Notes: generated from the sequence alone by a model not told the origin. DNA of 64,000 nt from Erythrophleum ivorense (GCA_026724425.1 JAIUCV010001218.1:1-64000), one strand, 5' to 3'. Numbered from the stretch's first letter, positions 21,587-34,310 are shown. Numbers and translations: made by a program.

Positions 21587-24500
21587 TGAAAGGCTGTGTT
21601 GTGCAACCTTAAAATAAACTAGGTTAGAAAATATTTGCAATATAGGGTGCAACCTAAATCATCTCCCTTAGAAATAGATTTCAATGTTTAATTGAGTTTT
21701 TTAAGTGTAAGAAAATCCTAGAACTACCTAATTTAAGGGGGTTTTGATCTAATTAAACTAACTAAAATTAAATTGAAAAAAAGCTCCTAGTTACTATTTA
21801 AATGCATGAACTAATAAGCAACTGATGGATTTGTAACTAGCTTTGGATTCATCCCTTGGTATTCACTATCCTTATCCTAATTCAATTATCAATCTTCTGG
21901 TCTAAAAGTGCCTATTTGTGTTCATGGCAATGCATCTTGAGTTATCACGCAAGATTCAAGAAATTAACAAGTTAATGTTGAATTGAAACCTCAACCCCGC
22001 ATCAAATCATTAATTATTGTCATTAAGATCTTTGAACACTTAAATGAATGATTAATCAATTAATTAGCCTCTGAATTTTCACCCAAGGAGGTTCTGATAA
22101 GTATGATTTTTATATGTTTTAATTATCCTAACTTAAACATTTTAATGAGCAAATATAGCTTGAGGAGTTTAATTAGGTAAAATTTGATGTTAGTAGCCAT
22201 TTGTGCACTCAAGGAAATTATTTACAAGATTTTAGAATTTTAATGCATACATTTTGTAAAATCTTTCCCACTTAATTTGGTTTATTATTTTGTGCAGATT
22301 ATGGGCAAATAAAATCTAAATATTAAAAAGAAAAAAAAAAATATATATATATATGTATGAGATGAAGCTGAACACCCACATTCTTCCATGAAGCTTGCAT
22401 GGACATTCACTTAGCAACTACAACCACTTGAAGTTTCACACACTAACATGTAGCTCTAGCCTACTCCATTTTCTAGTTCACTCAATGCATGGCTGAGTTC
22501 ACACATGCACAGCTCCATCTATGTAAAGTTTGTGTGTCTCTCTAGTGTACACTCCACGTCTTCAACATCAACACACACATTCATGACTCACTTAAATACA
22601 CTCAATACTGCATTCCCACATCCACTTACACATTGCATTCGCATTCACCCTCACATTAACAGACACTCACGAGCTTCATACACTTACCAGCCACGTCTTC
22701 TCCTTCAGCAACACAAACCTACGGGTTCACAAGAAAGGAAGCTAGAGAAAGGAGAGCACGAAGGAAGAGCAGTACGTGATGAGATGAAAGACTTCCAACA
22801 TGAACTCACACTCATGCAGAAATAGAGGACAGACTGGAGTTTGGGCTGACATGATTACTACAAGCTGAACCTGAACAAATGAAGGAGGACAAGAAGCAAC
22901 ACGAGTCAAGAACACATAGGGCAGCAACACAAAATAAAGGAGGAAGAATGAGCTGCATGTAAGACAAGGAAGCTATGATTTTTTTGGATGAGAGGGAGCA
23001 GCTGAACAAGGAAGAAGCCACGAGTTTAGAACGAACAAGAAACATGAGTAAGCACCAGTACATAAGCTGGGAGTCTGCCACGGTTTTGGTGGGAAGGAGA
23101 AGCCACATTCTAGATTCGAAGAAGCTGAGGGCTGGACAGCAAAGCAAAAAAATAATGGAATGAAGGAGTCATGCACATACAAAAGAACACGTGGGCAGAA
23201 CGTGGAAGAAGCTGTATGTTGATTTGAAATGAGCCACGTAGAAAAGAGTATGAAGCCACGTCATTCATGAGCTCACGAAGCTTGCACGAGCTGGAAGAAT
23301 TAAGCTATGGGGAATTGGCACAAAGGTTAAGCACGTGGAAGAATTAAATGACTAGATGAAAACGTAATAGGGGAGCTAGGAGAAAAACACGAGGATTAAG
23401 ATGGAAAATAACGCTGGGTTGTGACATCCAAAACGCGTGAAGAAAAAGGGCACGTGGAATGATTAAAAAAACACATGAGGTTAAATCACACACACTCGGA
23501 CAGAGGCATAATACATCATCCAGGGGACCATTTTTGAATCATCGAATAAAATAACACATCTAGATGCTCCTTCGTCTAGCAGCCACTCCACGCCATTCCT
23601 CATCCCATTTCCTCCATTCTTTAACCCAATGAAGCTCTAATTCCATCTGTGACTAGCTAGGAGGAAGGCTCTTGAGTTGAAGCTTGAATCCAAGGATTAG
23701 AATCAGAATTTTGAGCTAAGAATTTCATTTTATTTTCCTCTCTTTCTATATCAATTTTAATTATTTTATTTGCTTGGTTAAGCTTGTAAATGATTGAGAT
23801 TGATGTAGTTCATGATTGATGCCTGGTTAGACACTTATTAGAAGAGATATTGACTGATTAATTGCATTAAGTAAGTACTAAATTTTTCATTTTCCTTTAA
23901 TTTCTCATGTATGCCATCAAGGTGTTCGATAAAATGCATGAGTGAAATTATAAGCTTGATTGTTTGATTTGAAGATTCTTTGGAGTTTGGTTAGTTAATT
24001 AAATATCTTAAGATGTTAATTTAGAGGCTAATTGATCAATTAATCATTCAAATTTAAATGTTCATCGATCCTAAAGGCAAGAGTTAGCGATTTAATGCGA
24101 GGTTGAGGTTTCAATTCAACATTATCTTGTTAATTTCTTGAATCTTGGATAGTAATTTAAGATCATTTGCCATCGACACAATTAGAAGCTCTTAGACTAG
24201 AATTAATCACAATTAGATTAGAATAAAGATAGTGGATACCAAGGGACTAATCCAAAGATAGTCACAAGTCTATCATTCAACCATAATCCATACAATTAGG
24301 TAGTTAGTCATTTTAATTCAATTTCATTTTACTTAGTTTAATTAGATCAAAAACCCCCCTAAATTAGATAGTTCTAGGATCTTTATACACTTAGAAAACC
24401 CAATTAAACATTGAACTCTAGGTTGTGCCGCTAACTATAAAATTTAATCCAATCTAGTTTTATTTTGAGGGTTGCACGACACGACCCGTTAGGTTTAATT

Positions 24501-26851
24501 AACCAATTAAACTCTAAGAAATCCTTAAATCAAACATTCAAGCACTCAATTTCTCACATGCATTTTATAAAACACCTTGACTGCACGCATGAATAATTGC
24601 AGGAAAATGAAAATCTAACACTTAATTCAATCCTATAATCATTCAATTAGTCTCTTAATTAGTGTTTAACTAACTACTAATTATAAACTACACCAATCTT
24701 AGTCAATTACAAGCTCAACCAAGCAAATAAAATAACAAAAATTGATATAGAAAGAGAGAAAACAAAATAGGAATCTTAGCCAAAATCTCTTGATTATCTC
24801 CATGGATTCAAGCTTCTCCAAGGTCTTCCTCCTAGCTAGCCACAATTATGGATTTAGTGCTTTATGGAGGTGGAAGGAGATAGAGGAGGAATGGATGGAG
24901 AAGCCACGGTCTCTTCAGGAGGAGAATGGAGTGGATGGAGTGTTTTTTCTTTACGATGGAATCAGATGAGGCATTTAATTCGTGGAATGGATGATGTGTA
25001 TGGAATGGTATGAATGATTTGGATTGATTCATGGATTCTTGGATGAATGATGAGATGAGATGAAGCGTATGAATGATGGAATGATGTTCTGGATGTGCTA
25101 ATTCTCCCCCTCCCTGTTCTCTCTCACGTGCTCCCTTTTGCTAAATATTGTGGGCCCCCCATGCATATGAGCAGCGTGCTCATGTGAGGCGTGGATGCTG
25201 CATGCTTGAATGACGTGTAATGGATGATAAAATCTCGTGCTTCTTCCCTCATGCATTCTTAATGAATCACGTGGTCTGCAGCCTTGATTTATGCTTCTTT
25301 ATTTTCTTTTAATAAATCACGTGCTCTCTAGACCCTTAAATTCGTGGCTTGCTAAACACGTTCTGCTCGTGTGTGTGTTTTCTTCCTGCAGCTCCCTGCT
25401 CCGCCTTCTTTATCCCTTTAAAATTGTAGCCTATTCCATATCTTTCCCAGCTAGAACTAAATGAATGTAGCTCTCTAAACACAGCCATGAAGTGTGCTTG
25501 TATACATGGATGAACCCGTGGCTGCTTCTCCTCTATTTTATGTTTCTTCTGCTCACAAACCCATGGCTTCTTATTCATATACCCACGTCAGTTTCTTCTC
25601 CTTAATCCCCAGCCTCTTCCTTTCTATTCTACTCCTTTCTCTCTTAATGAACCATGTGTTTTCCTTCCTCCATGATTCTTCCTCCCAGCTCTTGCTTCAT
25701 ACACCTATTTGCTATGTGTGAACGTTTGACTTGGTAGAAGCTCGTGTATGTTACTGTGCCTATGTGTGCTTGAGCTGTGGCTTGCTTTGCTCTAACCCGT
25801 GGCCTCCTTCTTCGTGTGAACAAAGAGCTACGTGAATGTGAATGACCCTTGTCTTGTGTTGCTTCCTCAGCAGAAGGAATAGAACTCGTAGCTTCTTCTC
25901 TTTATCTCTTCCAAACCAAGCCTTCTTGTTCCTTCTCCCCAGCTCATTCTCAGCTCCCTTCTCCCTCACGTGCCTTCAAACCCATAGCTTCTTCTCTTCA
26001 TCTCGTCCAAAAACTGGGATGTGTGGGTGCCTTATACATGTTGACTTGGATATATGCGTTAATGTGGGCTAGACTATGAGCGAGTGAAGAGTGCCACTGT
26101 GTGTATTTGTTAGCTGCCTTCTCCCCTGCATGTGTGTGAAGAAAGTTTGCTACGTGGAAGTGTATGGAGGCTGGACTCGTGGCAACATGCTGACTGTGTT
26201 CCTGGATGTGAGTGTAGTGTCTGGAGCTGCTGGAACTCGTGCCATGCATGTGTATGATGGTGAAAAGGATGTGTGTGCATGATTATGTGAGCCCATGCAT
26301 GCTTTTGTGTTAGTGCTACGTGTAGATGAAGGAGTGAATAAGAGTGAAAGAATGCTATGGGTGAGTGAGAGAATGGATGAGTCAATGCATGGAAGGTGCT
26401 TACATGGATGTTGCATGGTTTTATGTATGATGTTGTGTTATTGAGAAGCTTCTACGTGTACATGGTCCAGACCCAAATTCCCATTCAACTCATTTTTATT
26501 TTATTTTATTTTATATTCTATAAAAAATTGCATTAAAATTGTGGCACTTATTCTCTCCTTGAGATTGCATACTTGAAACTTCTATCTTTTCTCTAAATCA
26601 ATCTCCTATTCAAATTCTATTTGTCCATTAAAAGGTCTGCAAACATAATAAACAATATTAAGTAGGAAAAATTTTAGAAAATTATTTAAACAAATTTATG
26701 CATTAAAACCAATAATTTTGTAATTTAATTCCTAAGGTGCAGAAAATGGCCAATAAAATTAATTATCATCTAATAAAACTCATTAAGCCATAGTTATTCA
26801 TCAAAATGTCCAAATTAAGGGAAATAAAATGTATAAAAATAGCCTTCATCA
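21587..26851 (-). mobile_element. Solo LTR, family B, interrupted by a second family B LTR
   Basis: On the plus strand it begins TGAAAGGCTGTGTTG and ends GCCTTCATCA. The flanks are ACTAA (21582-21586) and ACTAG (26852-26856), a 5-bp TSD with one substitution, lying inside copia gag. Removing the plus-oriented LTR at 22095-24491 leaves about 2.86 kb in minus orientation, homologous to 11051-13735. No element interior is present. CACGTG motifs occur at 25125, 25268, 25318 and 25967. Confidence 0.9.
22095..24491 (+). mobile_element. Solo LTR, family B, nested in inverted orientation inside another family B LTR
   Basis: It begins TGATAAGTATG and ends CACGACCCGTTA, with flanks GGTTC (22090-22094) and GGTTT (24492-24496), a 5-bp TSD with one transition. 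It splits the host LTR at a point where unsplit copies read straight through (compare 11540-11560). The orientation is opposite to the host LTR, so about 2 kb of complementary sequence lies on either side of 24491. CACGTG motifs lie at 23188, 23332 and 23451. Confidence 0.93.
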
Positions 26852-26856
26852 ACTAG

Positions 26857-28440
26857 GAAGCACTTGCTCTTATTCATATTTGCTTAGATGAGAATATGTT
26901 TGGAAAGGTTTCTAGTGCAATAAGTGCAAAGGATGCATAGGAGATTCTTTAAAGTCCTTTTAAAGGGAAAGACCAAGTAATTAAAGTGCGCTTGCAGGCC
27001 TTGAAAGGTCAGTATGAAAACTTCAAGATGAAGGACTCCAAATAAGTTGAAGAATATTACAATAAAGTTTTGGTAATTGTTAATCAAATGCAAAGGTATA
27101 AAGAGACAATGGAAGCTGTTAAAGTAATTGAAAAAATTCTTCGTATGTCGATTCCAAATTTTGATTATGTTATGGTTGCCATTGAAAAGTCAAAGGATTT
27201 AATGTCAATGACTATAGATCAACTCTTGGGTTCATTATGAACCCATAAAGAGAGAATGAAGAAAAGAGAAGAACCTATTACTTAAGCATTGCAAGTAAAA
27301 CTAAATTTCAATGAAAAGGAAGAAGCATAGCACAGATTTGCTCGTCATGGTAGAGGTCGAGGAAGAGCAAGAGGAAGAGGTTGAGGATGGATTCATGGAA
27401 ATCACGAAAGAGGCAGAGGAGGTAAAAACTTTCCTAAAAATGAAGAACCATTTTTTTAGCAACAACAAAAGTCAAGAGGATGTGGAAGAGGAGGTAGGTA
27501 TTAAGGTGATCGTGGTCGAAAATTTAATGTTTAATGTTACAATTGTCAAGGATTTAGGCATTTTACTACAAATTTTGAATAGAACTTAAACAAAGAAGAG
27601 AAGGCAAACTTTGTTGAAGCTAAAGAAGATAAAGATTCCACTTTGTTGTTCACTTGCATTAGAGATGAAGACAAAAATAAGGAGTTTTGGTATCTTGACT
27701 CAAGAGCTAGCAATCACATGATCGGTAATAAAAATTTATTTTATAGCCTTGATGAGTTCGTTAGAGGTAGTATTTCATTTGGTGATAAAACTAAAGTTCC
27801 AATCATGGGTAGAGGAGATATTTCATTAAATTAAAAAATGGAGATCATCAATTTATTTATCATGCTTATTATGTCCCTGCATTGAAAATAAATATTTTAA
27901 GTATTGGGCAACTTTTAGAGAAAGGGTATGAGATAGAGATGAGAAAAATTGGGCTAGTTATGAGAGATCAGAAAAGGAGAATGGTAGCAAAAGTACCATT
28001 GTCAAAAAATAAAATATTTAAACTAAAAATCAACAGTGATAGTCCTTAGTGTTTAAAAGCTTATGCAAAAGATTCTTCATGGTTGGGGCGTCTTAGAATG
28101 GGTCACTTAAATTTTGCTAGATTGGAGCTATTGTCCAAAAAAGGGTTGGTGCATGGTCTACCCTTTATATGTCATCATAATCAAATTTGTAAGGGTTGTA
28201 TCCTTGGTAAATAATCTAAGAAGATTTTTCCAAAGGAGTCTTTCTCTCATGCTTCACAGTCAGTTGAATTGGTGTATGCTTTGTATGTGGCCCTCTCAAA
28301 TTAACCAAGTTCTCATAAGGAGAATAGGTATTTCTTATTGTTCATTGATGATTATACTTGTGAAACTTGGGTTTATTTCTGAAAGGAAAAATCTGAGGCA
28401 TTCGAACTCTTTAAGAAATTTAAAGGTAATGTTGAGAATA
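26857..28440 (+). pseudogene. Copia gag (C-terminal), protease and integrase start, decayed
   Basis: The frame resumes after the LTR insertion. Gag continues with EALALIHICLDENMFGKVSSA and VEEYYNKVLVIVNQM, then an Arg/Gly-rich tract. The zinc knuckle CYNCQGFRHFTTNF at 27535-27576 has its last Cys replaced by Phe. The protease reads FWYLDSRASNHMIGN near 27685, with the usual D-T/S-G changed to D-S-R. A GAG-pre-integrase zinc region (MGHLNFARLELLSKKGLVHG, then CKGCILGK) and the integrase start LLFIDDYTCETWVYF follow. A frameshift lies near 28280 and several Gln codons are TAG or TAA. The coding ends at about 28440, fused to an LTR fragment; RT and RNase H are absent. The order gag-PR-IN is diagnostic of Ty1/copia. 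Confidence 0.9.
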
Positions 28441-29654
28441 TGTCATTGTGTGCTTGTCTGTCTATGTATATGTTTGAGAGATGCCACTTGATGCTATGAT
28501 GCTATTTTGGTACCAATATGCTTTCTTGAATGTCTTTGAATTGTGGAAATGGTTCACAAGGGTGAGGTAGTGCCAAAAGTCCCTTAATGTGGGTGAAGAG
28601 ATGCCAAAAGTCTCATGGCATGGGTGAGACAAAGCCAAGAGTCCCTTAGATAGGTGAGGGTAAGTCAAAAGTCCCAAGAACTAAGAGTGAGGCAATCCAA
28701 AAGTCCTAAAAATGGGGTGAGACTAAACCAAAAGTCCCTAGAGCTCATTCTTATGCTTGACATGAGTTTGTGACACAAAAATGGGAAAGTAGAATGCTTC
28801 ATGAATTGATTGATTACATACTTGTACCTTTGACATGTTGCATGCATTGAAAATGTGCTTGGATAGGTGTATGAGCTATTGAGATTTAATGAATCTCACT
28901 CCCTCCTTTCTCTCATCTTATATGATCTAGGTGGAGTTCAAGATCCAAAGGATGGAAACCAAGGAACCTAAATCTCCATCTCTTGGCAAATCTTTCCATT
29001 TTTGATGTACTAGGATGTCTAGAATGTCAAAGTATATATGTAAATGTTATTTTTAAGCCATAACACTTTGAATAAGTGTAAAACTATGTAAAGTTAGTGT
29101 ATGAATCAATAATAGAGTTAAATGAATAGAAATGTGCATTTTGACCACTTATGAGCCTACTTGTGCATATATGTTTATGGAAGTGGCATGATAAATTTTA
29201 GTTGCATGAGGGTTCAGACCTTATGAGAGACTTATTTATGCTATAAGCTTTCTAAGTTGCTCAAATAGGTGTGGAACAATGGATGGCTCATTTGGACTAA
29301 ATTTGCCTCTTGTTGGAACCAAAAGTGCCATATTTTTTAGCTATGGCAACATCTAAGCAAATGACCTCTTCTTGACTTGAAATTTTGTATGCAATTAGAT
29401 CTTGCCTAGAAATTTTTGGGAAGCCAAGGATCAGGTCATTTGGAGGTCTGTGGAATTTTCTATGATTTTTCAAAGTTGGTATCAAAATTTTGGATTTGCA
29501 CCAGTACTGTTCATTTGGTTAGTTGTGAAATTGTGTCATCCGAGGGCCAAACGTGGTCCACAATGAGTTTGCCATTTTTCCATTCCCTTTATGCAATTTC
29601 ATAATGTGAGACTTAGAAATGATAGGAAGCAAGCTAGAAATATATGGTGTTACA
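28441..29654 (+). mobile_element. Truncated family A LTR
   Basis: It matches the second half of the family A LTR, including the minisatellite, the ATGAGCTATTGAGATT...GAATCTCA block near 28872 and the ATGGTGTTACA end at 29654. It lacks the first ~1.7 kb and is internally shorter than 32000-33740. The left edge is fused to copia integrase with no LTR start, and the two sides show no matching TSD, so it arose by deletion or illegitimate recombination rather than by simple insertion. Confidence 0.75.
28557..28745 (+). repeat. LTR minisatellite, about six units
   Basis: Imperfect 30-34 bp units vary around GGTGAGACAAAGCCAAGAGTCCC, here with TAGTGCCAAAAGTCCC and AAACCAAAAGTCCC variants. The units are more regular here than in the copy at 17075. 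Confidence 0.8.
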
Positions 29655-30295
29655 CAATGAGTTTGCACGATATAGATTTGTTGAAATTGTGATCATTACA
29701 AATTGCAATTATAGTTTGTGCAATTGAAGATTTTGGTGAAATGTTCCTCCATTTAAAATGGCTAGGCCTAGTTGAAACAGGCTTATGTATATGCATTGGG
29801 TAGACAATTTTGTCAAAGTAGTTATTTTTTTCAATAATTCAACGTAATTATTTGAAGAAAATCACATTTATAGGATAAAAATTAAAATAAAGCAAAAAAA
29901 TTCAAGAAAAAGAACTAAAATAATGAATAATGCAAAATTTAAAACATAAGTACATTAATGAAATATTTTATTAGGTTAGCCCAAGCTTGTAAGGCTTTAA
30001 AGTTGTATGGGCCAAAAGCTATAGAGTTTGACATTCTATATATAGTTAACTCATGAATTAAACTTGAACATAATAATTCATTAAATTGAATTAGATTGTC
30101 CATAAGCTGATTCAATTCATAGAGAACTTAATTAGATTTGATGAGTAATAGTCATTAAAGGTGGAAAAATAATTTTAGAAGGAAAAATAGAATTAAAAAA
30201 GGGGATATTTTATATAATACTACTAGTGGCATACGTACTGTTGCTTTTTCAACTGAAATAAAAATAACAAAACAAGGGATGATTTATAACCAACT
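29655..30295. other. AT-rich spacer, nothing recognised
   Basis: No open frame, LTR or RNA gene is recognisable. It includes the left copy of the 9-bp direct repeat TAACCAACT (30287-30295) flanking the next element. It may be old host sequence or remains of the copia element beyond recognition. Confidence 0.4.
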
Positions 30296-33200
30296 TGTAA
30301 CACCTGGTATTTGTAAAAATGATGGAAATGAACTAGCTATAAAAGCAAGTCCCTTAAAATGATGAGTTAAAGCCAAATAAAATTGGGATAAAATTCTAAA
30401 TAATAGAAAATAAGAATGTAAGGCTTGAGTTGCCCAAAAACCCAAGGCAAAAATGCTAAGAAAATTTACGAAAATAAGTTAGAGCATTTTCATAATTTTC
30501 TAAAAATTTTGGAATACGCACAAGGGTTAAATGAAAAATTTGAATTTTTCAAGGTTCTCAGAGGCCCTGAAAACCATAAGAACCTTAGAATAGTCAAAAC
30601 TCCTCTGGTGAGCAATTTCAACCGTTGTTTGACTAAAACTTTGACTAAATAGTTTGAATTGGTTTTAAATCCAATTTGGGTGAAATCAAAGGCCTTTTAT
30701 AAGTTAGAGGACCTATATTTTATAATGGAAAAGATAGTTCTCGAAAAGGAATTGAAATGAGGCCAAATGGAAAAAGCCATAATTTAGGGACTAAAATAAA
30801 AAGTGAAAAATTGTTATAATTAACTTTTTGACTCTTAAAAACACATCCACTCTGTCCTTATTCTCATAACTAATGTTCTGGTTAGTCTAAAACAGAACTC
30901 TAATAAGCCTCAAATAATGCACAAGAGGGAAGGAAGAAGAAGGAAGAAAACTTGTGAGTAATGTGAGAAATTCATATCTTTCTTCTTGCCTTTTTCTATG
31001 CCTAGCTTCTTCTCCTCCTTCTCTTCCCTTTTTCTATGGAATCTAAGGTTGATTTAGTTCTCTTTTGAGGTCAACACAATTAGAGCAAGAGAACTTTTGA
31101 AGGAGAGACTAGAAGCAAGTAAAAGCTCTTTGAGAAAGCAAGCAAATAAGGTATGGTTCATGCTTTCCTTTTGTTTCTTCTTTGATGTTCTTCCTTAAGG
31201 TATTTTTTATCAAACCTAGCTTCCATAGAGGGAGATGAATTTTGACCTTAGCAAGAAAGAAACAAATGTTTGGGAGTGTGAGAAGTAAGATTGGTCCATT
31301 GGAATCAAAAAGAGAACCAAGAAAACCAAGTTAGTGCAACTTAAGGGTTTTGAGAGAAATGTGAAATCTAATTTTTCCTAGAGGTAATTAGGCTAATGTA
31401 GGACATGGTATGAGTCTTTTAGACCTCTAGGAAGTTGCATATGAGCCATTCCCTTCAAGAAAAATTGCAAAACCCTATGGGCTCATCAATATGGTTGTGT
31501 CTCAGCCAAGGAGATTTAATGCACCTAGGGAGAGTTTTAATTTCTTTTAAGGCTAGAAAGGGACTAAATATGAGCAAGAAACATCAAAGGAAGCATTGGA
31601 ATAAATTTAGGAAGCATAGTTTGTGAGATGAAAGTTTAGGCTCCATAATGAGACATAAAGAAGCAACTTATAGCTAGGCTCCTTAAAATGAATTTGTGAT
31701 GACTCCAAGGAGTCTAAATGGAGTCAAGAGACTTAGATTGAATGAAAAGTGGGAGCCAAGATCACAAATTCTAAGGGTTGCTTCATTAGGTCATGTATGA
31801 AAGCATAATAGAGCCATATGAGAGAATAAGCATGCATAGAGTTTCTATGAAGCTAGAATTGATTCTAAGGCTTGATTTGTGTCTCATTTAATGTGTCTAG
31901 GCCAAAAGAAACAAGAAAATCCCCATTGTGTGTGCTTAGTTGAGAGACAGTAAGAGAAGGACAAAAGGAAAGTTTGTGATTTTGTCTCAAGAGAGCTCTC
32001 TAACCTTTCTCACATGTATTGCTTGGGTGTTTACTTGTTTTTGAATGCTTGTGTATGTGTTTGAACTATGAGAAATATTTTAAGCCATTTTTTACATGCT
32101 ATGGTACTGTTATATTTCCTAAAATATGTTTATGTATGCAAAGGGTCTTGAATAGGTAAGGTTAAGCCAAAAGTTCCTTAGTATTGGTAAGGATGAACCA
32201 AGAGTCCTTAGGATTAGGTGAGTCAAAGCCAAAAGTCTCAAGAAGAGTGAGGCTAAATCAAAAGTCCCTTGAAAGTGGGTGAGGCAAATCCAAAAATCCC
32301 AAAGAAAATGGGTGAGGCTGGATCAATGCCCTTGAGAGTCTGTGTATGATATGTATGAGTTTCTATGACAAGGAAAATACTTTATGTATGTTCACTAGTA
32401 GCTTAAATACCAAGCATGGATTTTTTGACATGTATTTGCATCTATTATATATGTTTGAAAGGGTAAAGAGCTATTGGGATTATTGAAATCTCATTGTTCT
32501 TCCACATATGCCTAATTCTGTCTAGGTGAGTTAAGTGGACCAAGAAATGGAGGCCAACCATCTCGAAGGAGATAACTTTGACAATGAAGTAGAGAAATAG
32601 GCTTTTGAATAGCATTTTAATGTCCAAATGTGTAATCATATGATGTATATATAAGGTAGACTCTTGAACATATAAACAACACGTATTTATGATGAATGAA
32701 AGGATTTTGGAGTCATATGTGCTAGTAGGTATGTTTTTTACATCTAAAGGCCTAGACGTGTCTATGAGTCCTTCTATGTCTATGCATGTTGGGAAGTGAT
32801 TTTGAGATACATGGTGATTTGAACCACTAGGAAAGCTTATATAGGTTGTGTTTATGCTTTTGAACATGCCCAAATGGTTATGGAATGAGTTTACGATCAT
32901 TTGGTGCCAAATTGACCCATTTATGGTTCTAGAAATGACCAAAACCTAAGCTAAACCATAAACTGACCAAATGGATGAATTTTCCTATGAACTTTTGGCA
33001 TGAATATAGATTTTATCTAGAGGTTTTCACAAATCTAAAGAGCACTCAATTTGGAGCTCTATGAAATTTATTATGATTTTTCAAAGTTGGAGAAAATTTT
33101 GTAGAAATGGTAATAGCACTATTCATATGATTAGTTTCCTCCTCTATGTCATCTGAGGGACAAATAATATCCAATATTCATTAAATTTTATAGGAATAAA

Positions 33201-33740
33201 CTACACGTGATAAAATTTTGTATCACTTAAGAGCACCCCCAATTGGAGGTTTGTAAAGGGAGAACTGAATTTTTAAAATTGCATGACAATACTAGTAATG
33301 TAACTCAAACTTTGGTACTATTCCGTTAATTTTCATGGGCTAAATGCCATTTTCTTGATCTAGATTTATTTTTAGTCATTAGTAGACATCTAGAGCTTTC
33401 TAGAATATTATGGTTTTCTTGATTTCAATTTTCTTAAAATTAGTTATGAATTTTCAAAGTTCATGTCAAAATCTTATGATAGCAAACCGAGAGCCATTTC
33501 TGGTTCTTGGTGTTGCTTGGTTCCAAACCCAAGATGGATGTAGTAAAATGTGATGTTTCTAGTTTGTTTGGGTATGGTATGGATGAAAATTCTTTGAGAA
33601 AAATTTAAATCACTCATGTGAGCAAAAAATCTCAGTATCCATACGCTAAATTTCATGCGCTTAAATATGCCAACCCCTCTTAAATGAGTATGTAATCCTT
33701 GAATAGTATGGTATGGGTTGTATAAACTTATGGTATTACA
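30296..33740 (+). mobile_element. 5' LTR of the 30296-50591 element (family A)
   Basis: Length 3,445 bp, TGTAACACC to GGTATTACA. The 3' LTR has 3,458 bp once its insertion is removed, so the pair agrees. The first 500 bases are homologous to 1-1310 and 15152 onward. It carries the minisatellite at 32151-32335 and no coding region. Confidence 0.92.
32151..32335 (+). repeat. LTR minisatellite, about six units
   Basis: Units of about 30-34 bp vary around GGTGAGTCAAAGCCAAAAGTCTC, matching the 3' LTR copy at 48999-49185 unit for unit. The shared unit number suggests the array was already present when the element inserted. Confidence 0.8.
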
Positions 33741-33746
33741 TTTACA

Positions 33747-33757
33747 TGTATCAGAGC
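33747..33757 (+). other. Primer binding site, initiator Met-tRNA type
   Basis: TGTATCAGAGC followed by ATAGGTT is the Met-tRNA site TGGTATCAGAGCATAGGTT with one G missing. It lies six bases after the LTR end. Confidence 0.75.
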
Positions 33758-33900
33758 ATAGGTTTAGGCCCTTTAATGTTAGTTGTGGCTTGAGAATGTG
33801 AAGTTGCCTATTTTATATGATGCATTCAGGATGAAGGTGAGTGACTTGTGGCTTATGTTCATGTTTTTGGTCTAAACTATGATTAATTGTTTCAGATAAG

Positions 33901-34310
33901 ATGTTGAGTACTAAGAGAGGTAGAGGTAGGCCCCATAGATAGGCTCGAGCAAAGCTAGAGCCTAGTGATCCTATAGCTAGAGCCCTACAGGCTATTATGG
34001 CTTGCTTAGATCAGTAGTAGGCTATGATGCAAGAGCAACAGGAAATTATTTTGTAGATGTAGGAAAGGCTTGCATAGAGAGAAAATTAGAGGCCTTTTCC
34101 TCCTTAGCCACAGCCCCCTGATTGTCCTGAGAACTCAAAAGTAGTTCCTTCAGGTCCATGGCCATAGGTTTGGTAGGTTTTTCAGACTCCACTAGCTCAA
34201 ACATGGTAGGCTAGAGCATATAACCAGAGACTGCACACAGCCTAAACAATAGAGGGAGGTAGCTCCTATAGCCAAACCTCAGACCTAGGGTAGAGTCTTT
34301 GTCCTTACAC
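33901..34310 (+). pseudogene. Gag remnant lacking its capsid domain
   Basis: ATG at 33901 opens MLSTKRGRGRPHR, then ARALQAIMACLD and MMQEQQEII, like the N-terminal coiled coil of Tekay gag. Proline-rich text follows and then, near 34190-34300, ARAYNQRLHTA and GRVF, the tail seen just before protease. The retrotransposon-gag core and zinc knuckle present in the gag at 7249-8370 are missing. The piece is about 135 codons against well over 300 normally. Eight or more Gln codons read TAG. The missing core suggests an internal deletion, so the copy could not have supplied its own capsid. Confidence 0.75.

Noticed and set aside
27311..27589. Glu/Val-rich 92-residue frame
   Set aside because: Shadow of the copia gag Arg/Gly tail and zinc knuckle, read in another frame.
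28557..28745. Regular ~32-bp repeats considered as a CRISPR array
   Set aside because: Units are contiguous, imperfect and shared between LTRs of a plant retrotransposon; no unique spacers.
32445..32942. 165-residue minus-strand open frame (and its partner at 49289-49788)
   Set aside because: It lies inside the family A LTR in both LTR copies; the two versions differ by frame-breaking changes, so it is an antisense LTR frame and not a gene.
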